From: UBA7672 sp044224605 | GTDB lineage: Bacteria > Pseudomonadota > Alphaproteobacteria > Caulobacterales > Hyphomonadaceae | Direction of reading: 5' to 3' | Length of the DNA: 64,000 nucleotides | NCBI GenBank assembly: GCA_044224605.1 | Contig: JBGAKC010000003.1 | Coordinates: forward strand, 62,001 to 126,000 | In this document: positions 26,962-37,796 of the stretch, piece by piece | Layout of the letters: each line of letters opens with the position of its first letter | How positions within the stretch are numbered: position 1 is the first letter of the stretch | Translations under genes and position numbers: made by a program | The notes under the pieces: generated by a model | Database searches by the model: none | Told to the model about the DNA's origin: nothing | What the model saw: only the letters and a program-made list of their open reading frames with translations

Positions 26962-29598
26962 ATGACAACACGGAATCTCGACGCCCTGTTCGCGCCGCAA
27001 GCCATCGCGCTGATCGGCGCCAGCAACCAGACGGGATCGGTTGGTGATGTTGTCACGCGGAACCTGCTGAGCGGCGGCTTCGCAGGAACCATCATGCTGG
27101 CAAATCCTCACGCAGGCGACATAGCCGGCATGAAGAGCTATCCGTCCGTTGCCTCCCTTCCCGAGACGCCGGACCTTGCCGTCATTGCGACGCCGCCCAA
27201 GAGTGTTCCGCAGCTGATCCACGAACTGGGCGAACGCGGATGCCGCGCCGCCGTCGTCATCACCGCCGGATTCGACGGCGCGTTGCGTGACGCCATGCTC
27301 GCCGCTGGCCGCCCCTATTTGATGCGGATCGTTGGTCCGAACTGCCTTGGCTTTCTGTCACCGGCGCAAGGCATCAATGCGAGCTTTTCTCATCGTATGC
27401 CGCTGCGTGGGAATATTGCATTTCTGACCCAGTCCGGCGCCATTGCGACTTCGATTGTCGATTGGACGATCGGTCATGACGTCGGCTTCTCGCATATCGT
27501 CTCGCTCGGCGACATGTCGGATGTCGACTTTGGCGACCTTCTCGATTTCCTTGCGCTGGACAGCGAAACAGCCGCCATACTGCTTTACGCCGAGACCATC
27601 ACGCAGGCGCGGAAATTCATGTCGGCAGGCCGGATCGCTGCACGGGCCAAACCGGTAGTCGTGGTGAAAGGCGGACGTAGCCGGTCAGGCGCAACAGCGG
27701 CAGCCTCGCACACGGGCGCCCTGGCAGGTGCGGACGCTGTCTATGATGCCGCCTTCCGCCGCGCGGGAATGCTGCGTGTGGGGACGCTGCGCGAGCTGTT
27801 TGACGCGGCCGAAACCCTGGCCAGCGGTCTCCACATTACCGGCAACCGTCTGACCGTTCTCACAAACGGCGGAGGCCTCGGCGTTCTGGCGGCCGATGCG
27901 CTGGAGATGTCTGGCGGGCGCCTGGTCGAAATGAACGATGAAACCAGGCGGCGGCTCGACGCCGTGCTTCCGGCGACCTGGTCCCGTAACAACCCGATTG
28001 ATATCATTGGAGATGCGCCTGGCAGTCGATACGAAGCTGCCCTGGACATTGTCATGAGCAGGCCTGACGCCGACGCCCTGCTTGTAATGAACTGTCCAAC
28101 TGGCGTGGCCGATTCGATGGACGCCGCCGCTGCCGTCGTGCGCGCACGGAAAAGTCACCCCGAGCGCCCGATCATCGGCTGCTGGATGGGTGAAGCTTCC
28201 ACGCCCGCGCCGCGCGCCGCGCTCACGCGCGCGGGAATCCCGAATTATGAAACGCCCGACGAGGCCGTTGCCGCCTTTCTGCATCTTGCCGAATACACGC
28301 GTAATCAGCGCGCGCTATTCGAGACTCCATCCGTTGAGCTTAGCACTGAGGCAACCCGCAAGGCCGACGCAAGAACCGTGATAGACAATGCAATCGCGGA
28401 AGGTCGCTCGACGCTCACTGAGCCTGAAGCCAAGGCTGTTCTTGCGGCCTACAACATCCCGATAGTTGCAACCCATGCCGTCCGAACTCCTGATGAGGCA
28501 GGAAGAGCCGCAGCCGAAATCGGCGCACCAGTCGCCCTCAAGGTCCTGTCGCGCCAGATTACCCACAAGACTGATGTCGGCGGCGTGAGGCTTGATCTCG
28601 ATGGCGCCGAGAAGACAAGCATCGCAGCTGGCGAAATGCTTGCGCGGGTTCGACAGGCCAAACCGGATGCGACGATCGACGGTTTCACTGTCCAGAAGAT
28701 GATACACAGGCCGCACGCGCAGGAGTTGCTGCTGGGAGCGGTTGTGGACCCAACCTTCGGCCCGTGCCTGATGTTCGGTCAGGGCGGCATCGCCGCCGAG
28801 GTGATCGCGGACCGCTGCATCGGCCTGCCGCCACTGAACGCCAATCTTGCCCTGGACATGATCTCGCGCACGCGCATTGCACGCCTCCTCGCCGGATATC
28901 GTGATCGCAAGCCAGTCGCGATGGATGCTGTCGCAGCGGCGCTTGTCGCCCTCTCTGACTTGATTGTCGATTTTCCGGAGATTGCCGAACTCGACATCAA
29001 CCCCCTGCTCGCGGACGCTGATGGCGTGCTCGCACTCGACGCTCGCATCATCATACGTGAACGCGCCGCGTCAGCGCTTGCAATACGTCCCTATCCTACC
29101 GAGTTGATCCGCACGATCACGACCGCAGCTGGCGACATCCGTATGAGGCCAATCAGGCCGGAAGATGCGCCTCGACTGGCGGCCATGGCGCAAAGGACAG
29201 CTCCGGAAGATTTGCGTCTTCGCTTCCATGGGGCCGTCAGCCTGACATCACCGGCCGCGACAACGCGTCTGTCTCAGATCGACTACGATCGCGAGATGGT
29301 GTTCGTGGCCGAAATGCCGCACGGAGTGATTGGCGGGGTTGTCCGCCTCGTGCTGGACCCGAACTTCGATTCGGCTGAATGCGCCATTATCGTTCGCTCG
29401 GACCTGCAGCGTCACGGAATCGGCAGGACGTTGCTTCGCGAGGCGCTTGGCTACGCCAGATCGCGCGGCGCGAACCGTGTATGGGGAGATATTCTCCATG
29501 GAAATGAAAGGGCAGTCGCGCTCGCTCGAAAACTCGGTGCGCAAGTTGGCGCATCACCTGTCGACCCCGCGCTCGTACGCACCGAATTCAAGCTCTAG
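26962..29598 (+). CDS. ADP-forming acyl-CoA synthetase fused to GNAT acetyltransferase
   Basis: An 878-aa protein with the Pat-type architecture. A CoA-binding domain (LFAPQAIALIGASNQTGSVG) comes first, then the succinyl-CoA-ligase-like domain (FLTQSGAIATSIVDW, ASHTGALAG), an ATP-grasp domain (PVALKVLSRQITHKTDVGG), and a C-terminal GNAT domain with the acetyl-CoA loop RHGIGRTLL. It makes acetyl-CoA from acetate or acts as a protein lysine acetyltransferase; members with the GNAT part, such as Pat, often have a dead synthetase. Start ATG 26962 (AGGG upstream) rather than GTG 26929. Divergent from the USP operon. Confidence 0.9.
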   Translation: MTTRNLDALFAPQAIALIGASNQTGSVGDVVTRNLLSGGFAGTIMLANPHAGDIAGMKSYPSVASLPETPDLAVIATPPKSVPQLIHELGERGCRAAVVITAGFDGALRDAMLAAGRPYLMRIVGPNCLGFLSPAQGINASFSHRMPLRGNIAFLTQSGAIATSIVDWTIGHDVGFSHIVSLGDMSDVDFGDLLDFLALDSETAAILLYAETITQARKFMSAGRIAARAKPVVVVKGGRSRSGATAAASHTGALAGADAVYDAAFRRAGMLRVGTLRELFDAAETLASGLHITGNRLTVLTNGGGLGVLAADALEMSGGRLVEMNDETRRRLDAVLPATWSRNNPIDIIGDAPGSRYEAALDIVMSRPDADALLVMNCPTGVADSMDAAAAVVRARKSHPERPIIGCWMGEASTPAPRAALTRAGIPNYETPDEAVAAFLHLAEYTRNQRALFETPSVELSTEATRKADARTVIDNAIAEGRSTLTEPEAKAVLAAYNIPIVATHAVRTPDEAGRAAAEIGAPVALKVLSRQITHKTDVGGVRLDLDGAEKTSIAAGEMLARVRQAKPDATIDGFTVQKMIHRPHAQELLLGAVVDPTFGPCLMFGQGGIAAEVIADRCIGLPPLNANLALDMISRTRIARLLAGYRDRKPVAMDAVAAALVALSDLIVDFPEIAELDINPLLADADGVLALDARIIIRERAASALAIRPYPTELIRTITTAAGDIRMRPIRPEDAPRLAAMAQRTAPEDLRLRFHGAVSLTSPAATTRLSQIDYDREMVFVAEMPHGVIGGVVRLVLDPNFDSAECAIIVRSDLQRHGIGRTLLREALGYARSRGANRVWGDILHGNERAVALARKLGAQVGASPVDPALVRTEFKL

Positions 29599-29714
29599 GG
29601 GCACACCGCCATGTGCTCGCACAGGCGCGGACCGGCAGGACGCGGCGGCAATGGAGAAGATCGGCGCCGACCTCGACGAGGCCTGCCACAACGCCCTCCG
29701 CAAGGAATGATGCG

Positions 29715-31376
<1,662 letters not shown>

Positions 31377-31634
31377 TCCGGCCACTCCGCTCGACACCAA
31401 GGCTATGGTTTTGCGGAAGGGGTGACCAGTGGCGCGTACCGGATTTCGGATAATCTCTCCTGCGAACGTAAGGTGGCCGACCTGCTGCGTTCTCGCGAAA
31501 GTGTGTTCCGCCCTGGAACTCGGCGAGGCGAAACATGGGACAGCGCGTCTGGAGTTCGCTGGGACCGTCGATTGACGCAGGATGAGCTGACTGGTTTTGT
31601 TCGCGCAAAGGACACGACCGGGAGGATTGAGGCG

Positions 31635-33263
31635 ATGCAGGTATCCCGCAGGCTTCTGCTGGCGTCGGGCGGCGCGCTGCTGCTTCCGCTCCCCGCTTTC
31701 GCGCAGACCGGCCCGACAGTCGAAACCGCTTACGGCCGCGTGCGAGGGATGAGCCAGAAGAACGGCGTCCACGTCTTCAAGGCGATCCCTTATGGCGACA
31801 CGACGACCGGCGCGAACCGCTTCATGCCGCCCCTGCCGCCGAAACCGTGGACCGGCGTCAAGGACTGCTTCGCCTACGGCCCGCAAACGCCGCAAGGCAA
31901 TGGAACGCCGGAGACGCCGGCGCCAAGCAAATACACGCGGCTCTATGCAGGAAGGCCGGAACAGCAGAGCGAAGACTGCCTGATCCTCAATGTGTGGACG
32001 CCCGCCATCGACAACGCCAAACGGCCGGTCTTCTTCTGGATCCATGGAGGCGGCTTCTCGACCGGCTCGGGCTCCTCGCCCTGGTATGACGGCACGAATG
32101 TCGCAAAGAAGCAGGACGTAGTCGTTGTGACGATCAACCATCGCCTCAACGTGTTCGGCTACTGCCATCTCGGCGCATTCAGCGCGAAATACGCCGACAG
32201 CGCCAATATCGGCACGCTTGACTGCATTGCTGCTCTGAAATGGGTGAAGGAAAACATCTCCCGCTTCGGCGGCGATCCCGACCGCGTGATGGTTCACGGC
32301 CAGTCCGGCGGAGGGCGCAAGACGACAATGGTGCTGACGACAACGCCAGCGCAGGGCCTTTATCACCGCGCCGTCGTGCAGAGCGGATCGCAGCTGCGCG
32401 TCGATACACACGAGACTGGCGAAGCAAAGGCGAAGCGCCTGCTCGATGCGCTGAACATCGCACCGCCCGATGTGGACAGGATCCAGCAGGTTCCGCTGAT
32501 CGAGATCCAGAAAGCGCAGGGCAAGGCGGCTGGCGCCGGCGCGCAATGGATGCCTGTCGTCGGTACGCCCAGCCTCCCGGAACACCCGTTTGACGGCAAG
32601 GCTCCCGCCATGTCGCACGACGTTCCCGTGATGATCGGCACGTGCCGCACGGAGCAGTCGGGCTTCATGGGCGTCGACGAGGCGATGGACACGCTGACGG
32701 AAGACCAGCTGAAGCAGCGGTTGAACAGCGTGCAGCGTGGCCAGGGAGAGGCGCTGTTCGCGATGTACAAGCGGCTCTATCCGAAGAGCTCCACCGCCGA
32801 GATCCTCTACATGGCAGCGACCGATCGCGGCTATTTCCTCGACTCGACCATCCAGGCCGGGCTCCGCGCAGATGCGGGCGGCGGCAAGACCTACATGTAC
32901 AATTTCTATCGCGAGACGCCGGTCGACGGCGGGCGCTATTTCGCCCCGCATGCTGAAGAGATTCCCTTTGTCTTCGACAGCCTCGTGAATGGCGCAACCA
33001 TTGCCGGGCCCGCAACGCCTGAGGCGCAAGACCTCGCGGATCAGGTGTCGGCGCTGTGGGCGAGCTTCGCGCGCGATGGCGTTCCCAAGGCGCCAGGCAT
33101 CCCGGAATGGACGCCGTATAATTCCAAAGATCGGCCGACGCTGATCATCAACACGACGAGCAAGATGGAGAACGATCCGCGCGCCGAGCAGCGCAGGACC
33201 ATGCTCGCCTTCGGATCGCAGCAGGAATCCTATGGCCGACTACCGGCCGGCGCGGCACAGTAG
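31635..33263 (+). CDS. Type-B carboxylesterase, Tat-like signal
   Basis: Carboxylesterase (COesterase family) of 542 aa. The N-terminus SRRLLLASGGALLLP has a twin-arginine-like export signal ending in AFAQ. Nucleophile elbow HGQSGGGRKT (Ser of G-Q-S-G-G; the family usually has GESAG), EDCLILNVWTP and oxyanion HGGGFSTGSG are visible; a His in HAEEIPFVFD is a likely triad member. GGAGG lies 13 bases before the ATG at 31635. The frame before it is not esterase-like. Followed by a paralogue at 33358. Confidence 0.88.
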   Translation: MQVSRRLLLASGGALLLPLPAFAQTGPTVETAYGRVRGMSQKNGVHVFKAIPYGDTTTGANRFMPPLPPKPWTGVKDCFAYGPQTPQGNGTPETPAPSKYTRLYAGRPEQQSEDCLILNVWTPAIDNAKRPVFFWIHGGGFSTGSGSSPWYDGTNVAKKQDVVVVTINHRLNVFGYCHLGAFSAKYADSANIGTLDCIAALKWVKENISRFGGDPDRVMVHGQSGGGRKTTMVLTTTPAQGLYHRAVVQSGSQLRVDTHETGEAKAKRLLDALNIAPPDVDRIQQVPLIEIQKAQGKAAGAGAQWMPVVGTPSLPEHPFDGKAPAMSHDVPVMIGTCRTEQSGFMGVDEAMDTLTEDQLKQRLNSVQRGQGEALFAMYKRLYPKSSTAEILYMAATDRGYFLDSTIQAGLRADAGGGKTYMYNFYRETPVDGGRYFAPHAEEIPFVFDSLVNGATIAGPATPEAQDLADQVSALWASFARDGVPKAPGIPEWTPYNSKDRPTLIINTTSKMENDPRAEQRRTMLAFGSQQESYGRLPAGAAQ

Positions 33264-33357
33264 GAATTCCAGCATGCGCCACGTTGCGCGTACGGCGGCT
33301 ACAGTCTAGACAGACGGCAAATGGCGCACAGACGCCAAAAAACATAGGGAGAGAAAC

Positions 33358-34773
33358 ATGAAGCGGCTTCTTGGCGGCATTGCCGTGGCAACCCTTCTGC
33401 TTGCGGCCCCGGCCATCTCGCAGACAACCGCGCCGAAACCAGCACAGGTGAAGGTGACGATCGATACGGGCGTGCTGGTCGGCACGACGGGCGATGGCGT
33501 GAATATCTTCCGGGGCGTACCGTTCGCAAAGCCACCCGTCGGTGCGCTGCGCTGGAAGGCCCCGCAGAAGGTCGACGCCTGGCCGGGCGAGCGCGCAGCT
33601 GTCGCCAACGAGGCGCCCTGCCCGCAGCCCGTGAACCCGGATGGCAAGACCGCGAATGGCGGCGGCGTCTCGGGCGTCCAGTCGGAAGACTGCCTCTATC
33701 TCACGGTCTATGCGCCCGCGAATGCGACCAAGGCGCCGGTCGTCGTGTGGCTCTATGGCGGCGCGTCCTATCTCGGCGCGGGCCATCTTGGCTCCTACAA
33801 TGGAACGGCGAACGCCAGGCAAGGCGTCATCACCATTCCGATCAACTATCGTCTCGGCGCGCTCGGCAACTTCGCCCATCCGGCGCTGACGAAGGAAGCC
33901 GGCGCGAAGGATCCGCTGGGCAGCTTCGCCCTGATGGATGCCGTTGCAGCGCTCGAATGGGTCAAGCGGAACGCGGCGGCGTTCGGCGGCGACCCCAACA
34001 ACGTCACGGTCGCTGGACAATCGGCTGGCGCGGCCATGGTTGTGAACCTGCTGTCAATCCCGTCGGCGAAGGGCCTCTACCAGAAGGCCATCGTCCAGTC
34101 GGGCGCACTGCTTTCGCCCGGCCGCTCACTCGCGGAGAATGAAAAGCGCGGCGTTGAAGCCGCAATGGCCCTCGGACTTCCCGAGAACGCCACGGCGGCA
34201 CAGCTGCGCGCAGTTTCGGCGCAGACATTCGTCGCCAACGAAAAAACCCGCTCAGGCCTCAGCCCGTCGATCGACGGCCGCTTCCGCACCACGGCGACGG
34301 TTGATGCGCTCAACGCCGGCTCGGAAATCGACGTTCCGGTCATGATCGGTTCGAACAGCGGCGAAGGCGGCTTCGACGGCGCACGTACGATCGCGAAGCA
34401 GGCGGGCGATGCAGGCGCCGGCGCGTGGCTCTACAATTTCGCCTATGTGCCTGCCTTCAGGAAGAATGAGTGGAAGAAAGGCGCGATCCACTCCGCCGAA
34501 CTGATGTTCTCGTTCGACTCGATCGACACGTCGAGCTGGGGCGCGAGCGCGTCGGGCAAAGCGGATGATGCCGACCGCGCGATGGCCAAGAAGGTCAATT
34601 CCTGCTGGATCGCCTTCTACAAGATGGACCCGAAGGCGAAGTCCCTCACCTGCGCGGGCGGCTTCACCTGGCCGGCCTACACCGACGCGGGCGATGATGC
34701 GGCGCAGTTCGCCGAAACGCCCAAGCTCGTGAAATCGAAATCCGTTCCCAACGGCCCGCCGGCGGACCAATAG
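33358..34773 (+). CDS. Type-B carboxylesterase, exported
   Basis: Second COesterase family member, 471 aa, with a Sec signal (LLGGIAVATLLLAAPAISQ). Motifs: FRGVPFAKPPVGALRW, EDCLYLTVYAP, and nucleophile elbow VAGQSAGAAM, again G-Q-S-x-G as in the preceding gene. A likely catalytic His lies in HSAELMFSFD. It is shorter than its neighbour, with a reduced region between nucleophile and His. 94 bp after the first esterase with its own ribosome site (GGGAG). A strong hairpin terminator follows. Confidence 0.9.
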   Translation: MKRLLGGIAVATLLLAAPAISQTTAPKPAQVKVTIDTGVLVGTTGDGVNIFRGVPFAKPPVGALRWKAPQKVDAWPGERAAVANEAPCPQPVNPDGKTANGGGVSGVQSEDCLYLTVYAPANATKAPVVVWLYGGASYLGAGHLGSYNGTANARQGVITIPINYRLGALGNFAHPALTKEAGAKDPLGSFALMDAVAALEWVKRNAAAFGGDPNNVTVAGQSAGAAMVVNLLSIPSAKGLYQKAIVQSGALLSPGRSLAENEKRGVEAAMALGLPENATAAQLRAVSAQTFVANEKTRSGLSPSIDGRFRTTATVDALNAGSEIDVPVMIGSNSGEGGFDGARTIAKQAGDAGAGAWLYNFAYVPAFRKNEWKKGAIHSAELMFSFDSIDTSSWGASASGKADDADRAMAKKVNSCWIAFYKMDPKAKSLTCAGGFTWPAYTDAGDDAAQFAETPKLVKSKSVPNGPPADQ

Positions 34774-34791
34774 CTTCTGGCAAGCGACGAC

Positions 34792-34828
34792 TGCGGCGGC
34801 GCCTCCCGGCGCCGCCGCATCCTTTTGC
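34792..34828 (+). terminator. Rho-independent terminator after esterase gene
   Basis: A 12-bp perfect stem (TGCGGCGGCGCC with GGCGCCGCCGCA), four-base loop, then TCCTTTTG. It ends plus-strand transcription just before the converging TetR gene. Confidence 0.75.
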
Positions 34829-34833
34829 TCAGC

Positions 34834-35502
34834 TCAGTCGAACGGCTTGGTGACGAGATCGCCGGTTAACTGGGTCTTGTAGCGACGCAGCAGCTTCATC
34901 GCCATGTTGGCCTTGCGGATGTTCTTCGAGAACATCAGCTCCATCGCCAGCCCACGCATGGCCGCGTTGTGCAACCAGGTCATCGCCTCGATCTGCGTCT
35001 TGTCGGTGATGCCGACGCTTTGCGCCTGCTCCCACACGCCTTCGCGTTGTGACCTCTCCAGCGCCTCGATGACCGCCGGAAAGCGCGCGCCGAGATCCGG
35101 GTCACTGCGCGACCCCATCATGATCTCCAGCAAGGCGATCGCCGGCGGTTGCTGCATCGCATCCCACGTCGCCATCGTGATGCCGAGGAAACGGTCCATT
35201 CCAGGCTGCGTGTTTGCCAGCAGGCGTGCGACATGGCGGTTCTGCTTCTCGGCGGCGTATTCAGCCACCGCGATCATCAGGTCGACCTTGTTGGGAAAGT
35301 GATGGAGGATCGCACCGCGACTGGCGCCAGCCGCATCCGTCACGACCTGCAGCGTGGTTGCGCCATAGCCAAGCTTTGTCAGGCATCCGATCGCCGCCTC
35401 GATCAGGCGTTTGCGCATCGCAGCCGTACGCTCGGCATGGGGTCCGCGGATCGCAACGACATTGTCGCTTGTCTTGGTCTTCGTGCTGCGCTTGCTGGCC
35501 AT
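34834..35502 (-). CDS. TetR-family transcriptional regulator
   Basis: A 222-aa regulator with an N-terminal TetR helix-turn-helix (residues about 22-65; key segment GASRGAILHHFPNKVDLM) and a C-terminal ligand-binding part. The start at 35502 (MASKRS) is chosen; Met two codons upstream (35508) and the longer frame to 35550 are possible. Convergent with the esterase gene. It may control the esterase, sulfatase or DUF1592 genes around it; no operator could be identified. Confidence 0.88.
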   Translation of the reverse strand: MASKRSTKTKTSDNVVAIRGPHAERTAAMRKRLIEAAIGCLTKLGYGATTLQVVTDAAGASRGAILHHFPNKVDLMIAVAEYAAEKQNRHVARLLANTQPGMDRFLGITMATWDAMQQPPAIALLEIMMGSRSDPDLGARFPAVIEALERSQREGVWEQAQSVGITDKTQIEAMTWLHNAAMRGLAMELMFSKNIRKANMAMKLLRRYKTQLTGDLVTKPFD

Positions 35503-35595
35503 GTCCATTTCCTGTCGATCAGCCCGGACGATCCGCCATGCCCGGCGCATTGTCCAGAATCGGGTGGTTAATCGCCGGCGATCGCCTCTGGAAGC

Positions 35596-35982
35596 CTACT
35601 GCCGCGGCGGCGGCAGGGTCGCGAGGTAGGCGATGATGTCGGCCCGCTGCTGCGCATCGGTGATCGCCTTCGTCATCAGCGTGCCCGGCGCGAACGCCTG
35701 CGGGCCGGTCAGGAAGGCGTCGATATTGGCCTCCGTCCAGACAAGGCCAGCCTTGGCCTTGAGCGCATCGCTGTAACCGCCGAACCCGGCAACGCTTGCA
35801 GCAGGACGCCCGATCAGGCCCCGCAGGGTTGGACCGATCGACACGGAATGGCACCCGCGGCATTCGGCGGAATAGAGATCGGCGCCCGCCTCGGGATCAC
35901 CGGCGAGCGGGGTCTGAGCCAGAGCAGGCGCCGCATACAGCGCCGCGCCAGCAATGATTGCCGCCAGATGCCGGATATCCAT
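35596..35982 (-). CDS. Periplasmic class I cytochrome c
   Basis: A 128-aa small cytochrome c with a Sec signal (cleaved after ALAQ, residue 23), haem motif CRGCH (41-45) and a likely axial Met in GTLMTKA (about 99). Its size and ADIIAYLATLP ending are like cytochrome c-550/c2 types. Electron carrier in the periplasm, perhaps for the adjacent divergent DUF1592 haem-motif protein or a dehydrogenase; partner unknown. Confidence 0.9.
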   Translation of the reverse strand: MDIRHLAAIIAGAALYAAPALAQTPLAGDPEAGADLYSAECRGCHSVSIGPTLRGLIGRPAASVAGFGGYSDALKAKAGLVWTEANIDAFLTGPQAFAPGTLMTKAITDAQQRADIIAYLATLPPPRQ

Positions 35983-36106
35983 GACAAACCTCGCTAGCGG
36001 AGCGTCGCATTCCCGCCGCGCAGGGCAAGTTGACGTCGCGGCTCACTTACGGTCTATTTGGACCGCAAAAGAGGCGCAAGCCCGGCGCAACAGCGCGGAG
36101 GAAATC

Positions 36107-37780
36107 GTGAAGGCAGCGACTGCAACACTTTGTGCAGGCGTTCTCGGGCTGGCGCTTGTCGGCGTGACGGGCCTCATTCCGTCGCAGCAAGCGCCCGCCT
36201 GGGGACAGACGGCCGCCGCACCGCAGCCATCGAAGGTCAGCGTCCGCCGCATCACGGAGAGCCAGTACCGCCACGCCATTGCCGACATCTTCGGCGCCGA
36301 CATCCAGCTGAACGCCCGCTTCGAACCAGAGAAGCGCGAGGATGGCCTGCTCGCTGTCGGCAGCGCGCAATTGTCGCTGACCTCGTCCGGCTTCGAACAG
36401 TATTTCTCGCTCGCCGGATCGATCGCCGACCAGGCGCTGGACGACAAGCATCGCGAAGCGACGGTCGGATGCCAGCCTGTGGATCCCAAAAAGGCTGACG
36501 CAGTCTGCGCGCGCAAGTTCATCACCGCCGTTGGCGAGAGACTGTTCCGCCGCCCGCTCGACAAGACGGAGATCGACGCCCGCCTGAAGACAGCCGCCGA
36601 TGGCGCGTCGCGCGCGGGAAGCTTCAATTCGGGGATCAGGCTGGCGCTCGTGAGCTTGCTGATGGCGCCCGAATACCTGTTCCGGATCGAGCTGGCCGAG
36701 CCCGATCCGGCCAAGCCCGGCAGTTTCCGGCTCGACGGCTACAGCAAGGCCTCGCGACTCTCTTTCCTTCTGTGGGACGCCGGGCCGGATCCTGAATTGC
36801 TGGCGGCGGCCAAGTCCGGCGCGCTTCACACGGATGCGGGCCTCAAGAAACAGCTGGCCCGCATGGCGGCCTCGCCGCGCTTCCGCGATGGCGCGCGCGC
36901 CTTCTTCGCCGACATGCTGCAGCTCGACGGGTTCGACAACCTGATCAAGGACCCGGGCGCTTATCCGAAGTTCAACCAGTCGGTGGCGGACAGCGCGAAG
37001 GAGCAGACGCTGCGCACCATGGTCGACCTGCTGGTCGACAAGAAGCGCGACTATCGCGACATCTTCTCGTCCAACGAAACCTTCATCAACCGCTACCTCG
37101 CCTCTGTATATAAAGTGCCGTTCGCCTCGTCCGATGAATGGGCGCCCTACACCTTCCCCGCGTCGTCCGAACGCGCGGGCATCCTCACGCAGGTGAGCTT
37201 CCTGTCTCTCTTCGCCCACCCTGCCGGTTCCTCGCCCACGCGGCGCGGCGTGAAGGTGCATGAAATCTTCATGTGCGAGCCGACGCCTGATCCGCCGGCC
37301 GATGTCGACTTCTCCAAGGTGCGCGACAGCAAGAGCGGAACGGTGCGCGGCCGACTGCTTGATCACATGGAAAATACAGGCTGCACGGCCTGCCACCGCC
37401 GCAGCGACCCGCCCGGCCTCGCGCTTGAACATTTCGATGGTCTCGGCCAGCTCCGCCTGACAGAGAACGGCGCCCCGATCGACGTCAGCGCCGATCTCGA
37501 TGGCAAGAAGATCACAGGCGCTGCGGGCCTCGCCCAGTACCTGCGCAATGATCCGAAGATTCCTGCCTGCCTTGTGCGCAACGTCTATTCCTACGGCACG
37601 GGCCACAAGACCGACGAACGCGACGAAGACTATCTCGCCGACGAGACCGCCGCCTTCGCCGCAGCCGGTTATCGCCTGCCCGACCTGATGATCCAGATCG
37701 CCTCCAGTCCCGAGTTCCTGAAAGCCGTGATCCCTGTGGGCGCACGACAAGCTCCACCCTCCGCAGCCAAGCCGCTGTAA
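36107..37780 (+). CDS. DUF1595/DUF1592/DUF1588-type exported protein with haem motif
   Basis: A 557-aa exported protein. GTG start at 36107 with GGAGG just upstream; the signal peptide ends near AWGQ. Domain order by sequence pattern: DUF1587-like (ITESQYRHAIADIFG), DUF1595 (FRRPLDKTEID, MAPEYLFRIE), DUF1592 (ASRLSFLLWDAGPDPELL), DUF1588 (GILTQVSFLSLFAHP, RRGVKVHEIFMCEP) with a c-type haem-like CTACH (about residue 426), and a short DUF1585-like end. These proteins, common in planctomycetes and some alphaproteobacteria, have no proven function. Co-transcribed with the DUF1552 gene 16 bp downstream. Confidence 0.87.
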   Translation: MKAATATLCAGVLGLALVGVTGLIPSQQAPAWGQTAAAPQPSKVSVRRITESQYRHAIADIFGADIQLNARFEPEKREDGLLAVGSAQLSLTSSGFEQYFSLAGSIADQALDDKHREATVGCQPVDPKKADAVCARKFITAVGERLFRRPLDKTEIDARLKTAADGASRAGSFNSGIRLALVSLLMAPEYLFRIELAEPDPAKPGSFRLDGYSKASRLSFLLWDAGPDPELLAAAKSGALHTDAGLKKQLARMAASPRFRDGARAFFADMLQLDGFDNLIKDPGAYPKFNQSVADSAKEQTLRTMVDLLVDKKRDYRDIFSSNETFINRYLASVYKVPFASSDEWAPYTFPASSERAGILTQVSFLSLFAHPAGSSPTRRGVKVHEIFMCEPTPDPPADVDFSKVRDSKSGTVRGRLLDHMENTGCTACHRRSDPPGLALEHFDGLGQLRLTENGAPIDVSADLDGKKITGAAGLAQYLRNDPKIPACLVRNVYSYGTGHKTDERDEDYLADETAAFAAAGYRLPDLMIQIASSPEFLKAVIPVGARQAPPSAAKPL

Positions 37781-37796
37781 CGCAGGAGTTGCTCCG

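Noticed and set aside
31377..33029. The minus-strand frame extending the sulfatase upstream to 1104 residues.
   Set aside because: The extra part is antisense to the esterase gene; the signal peptide at 31376 marks the real start.
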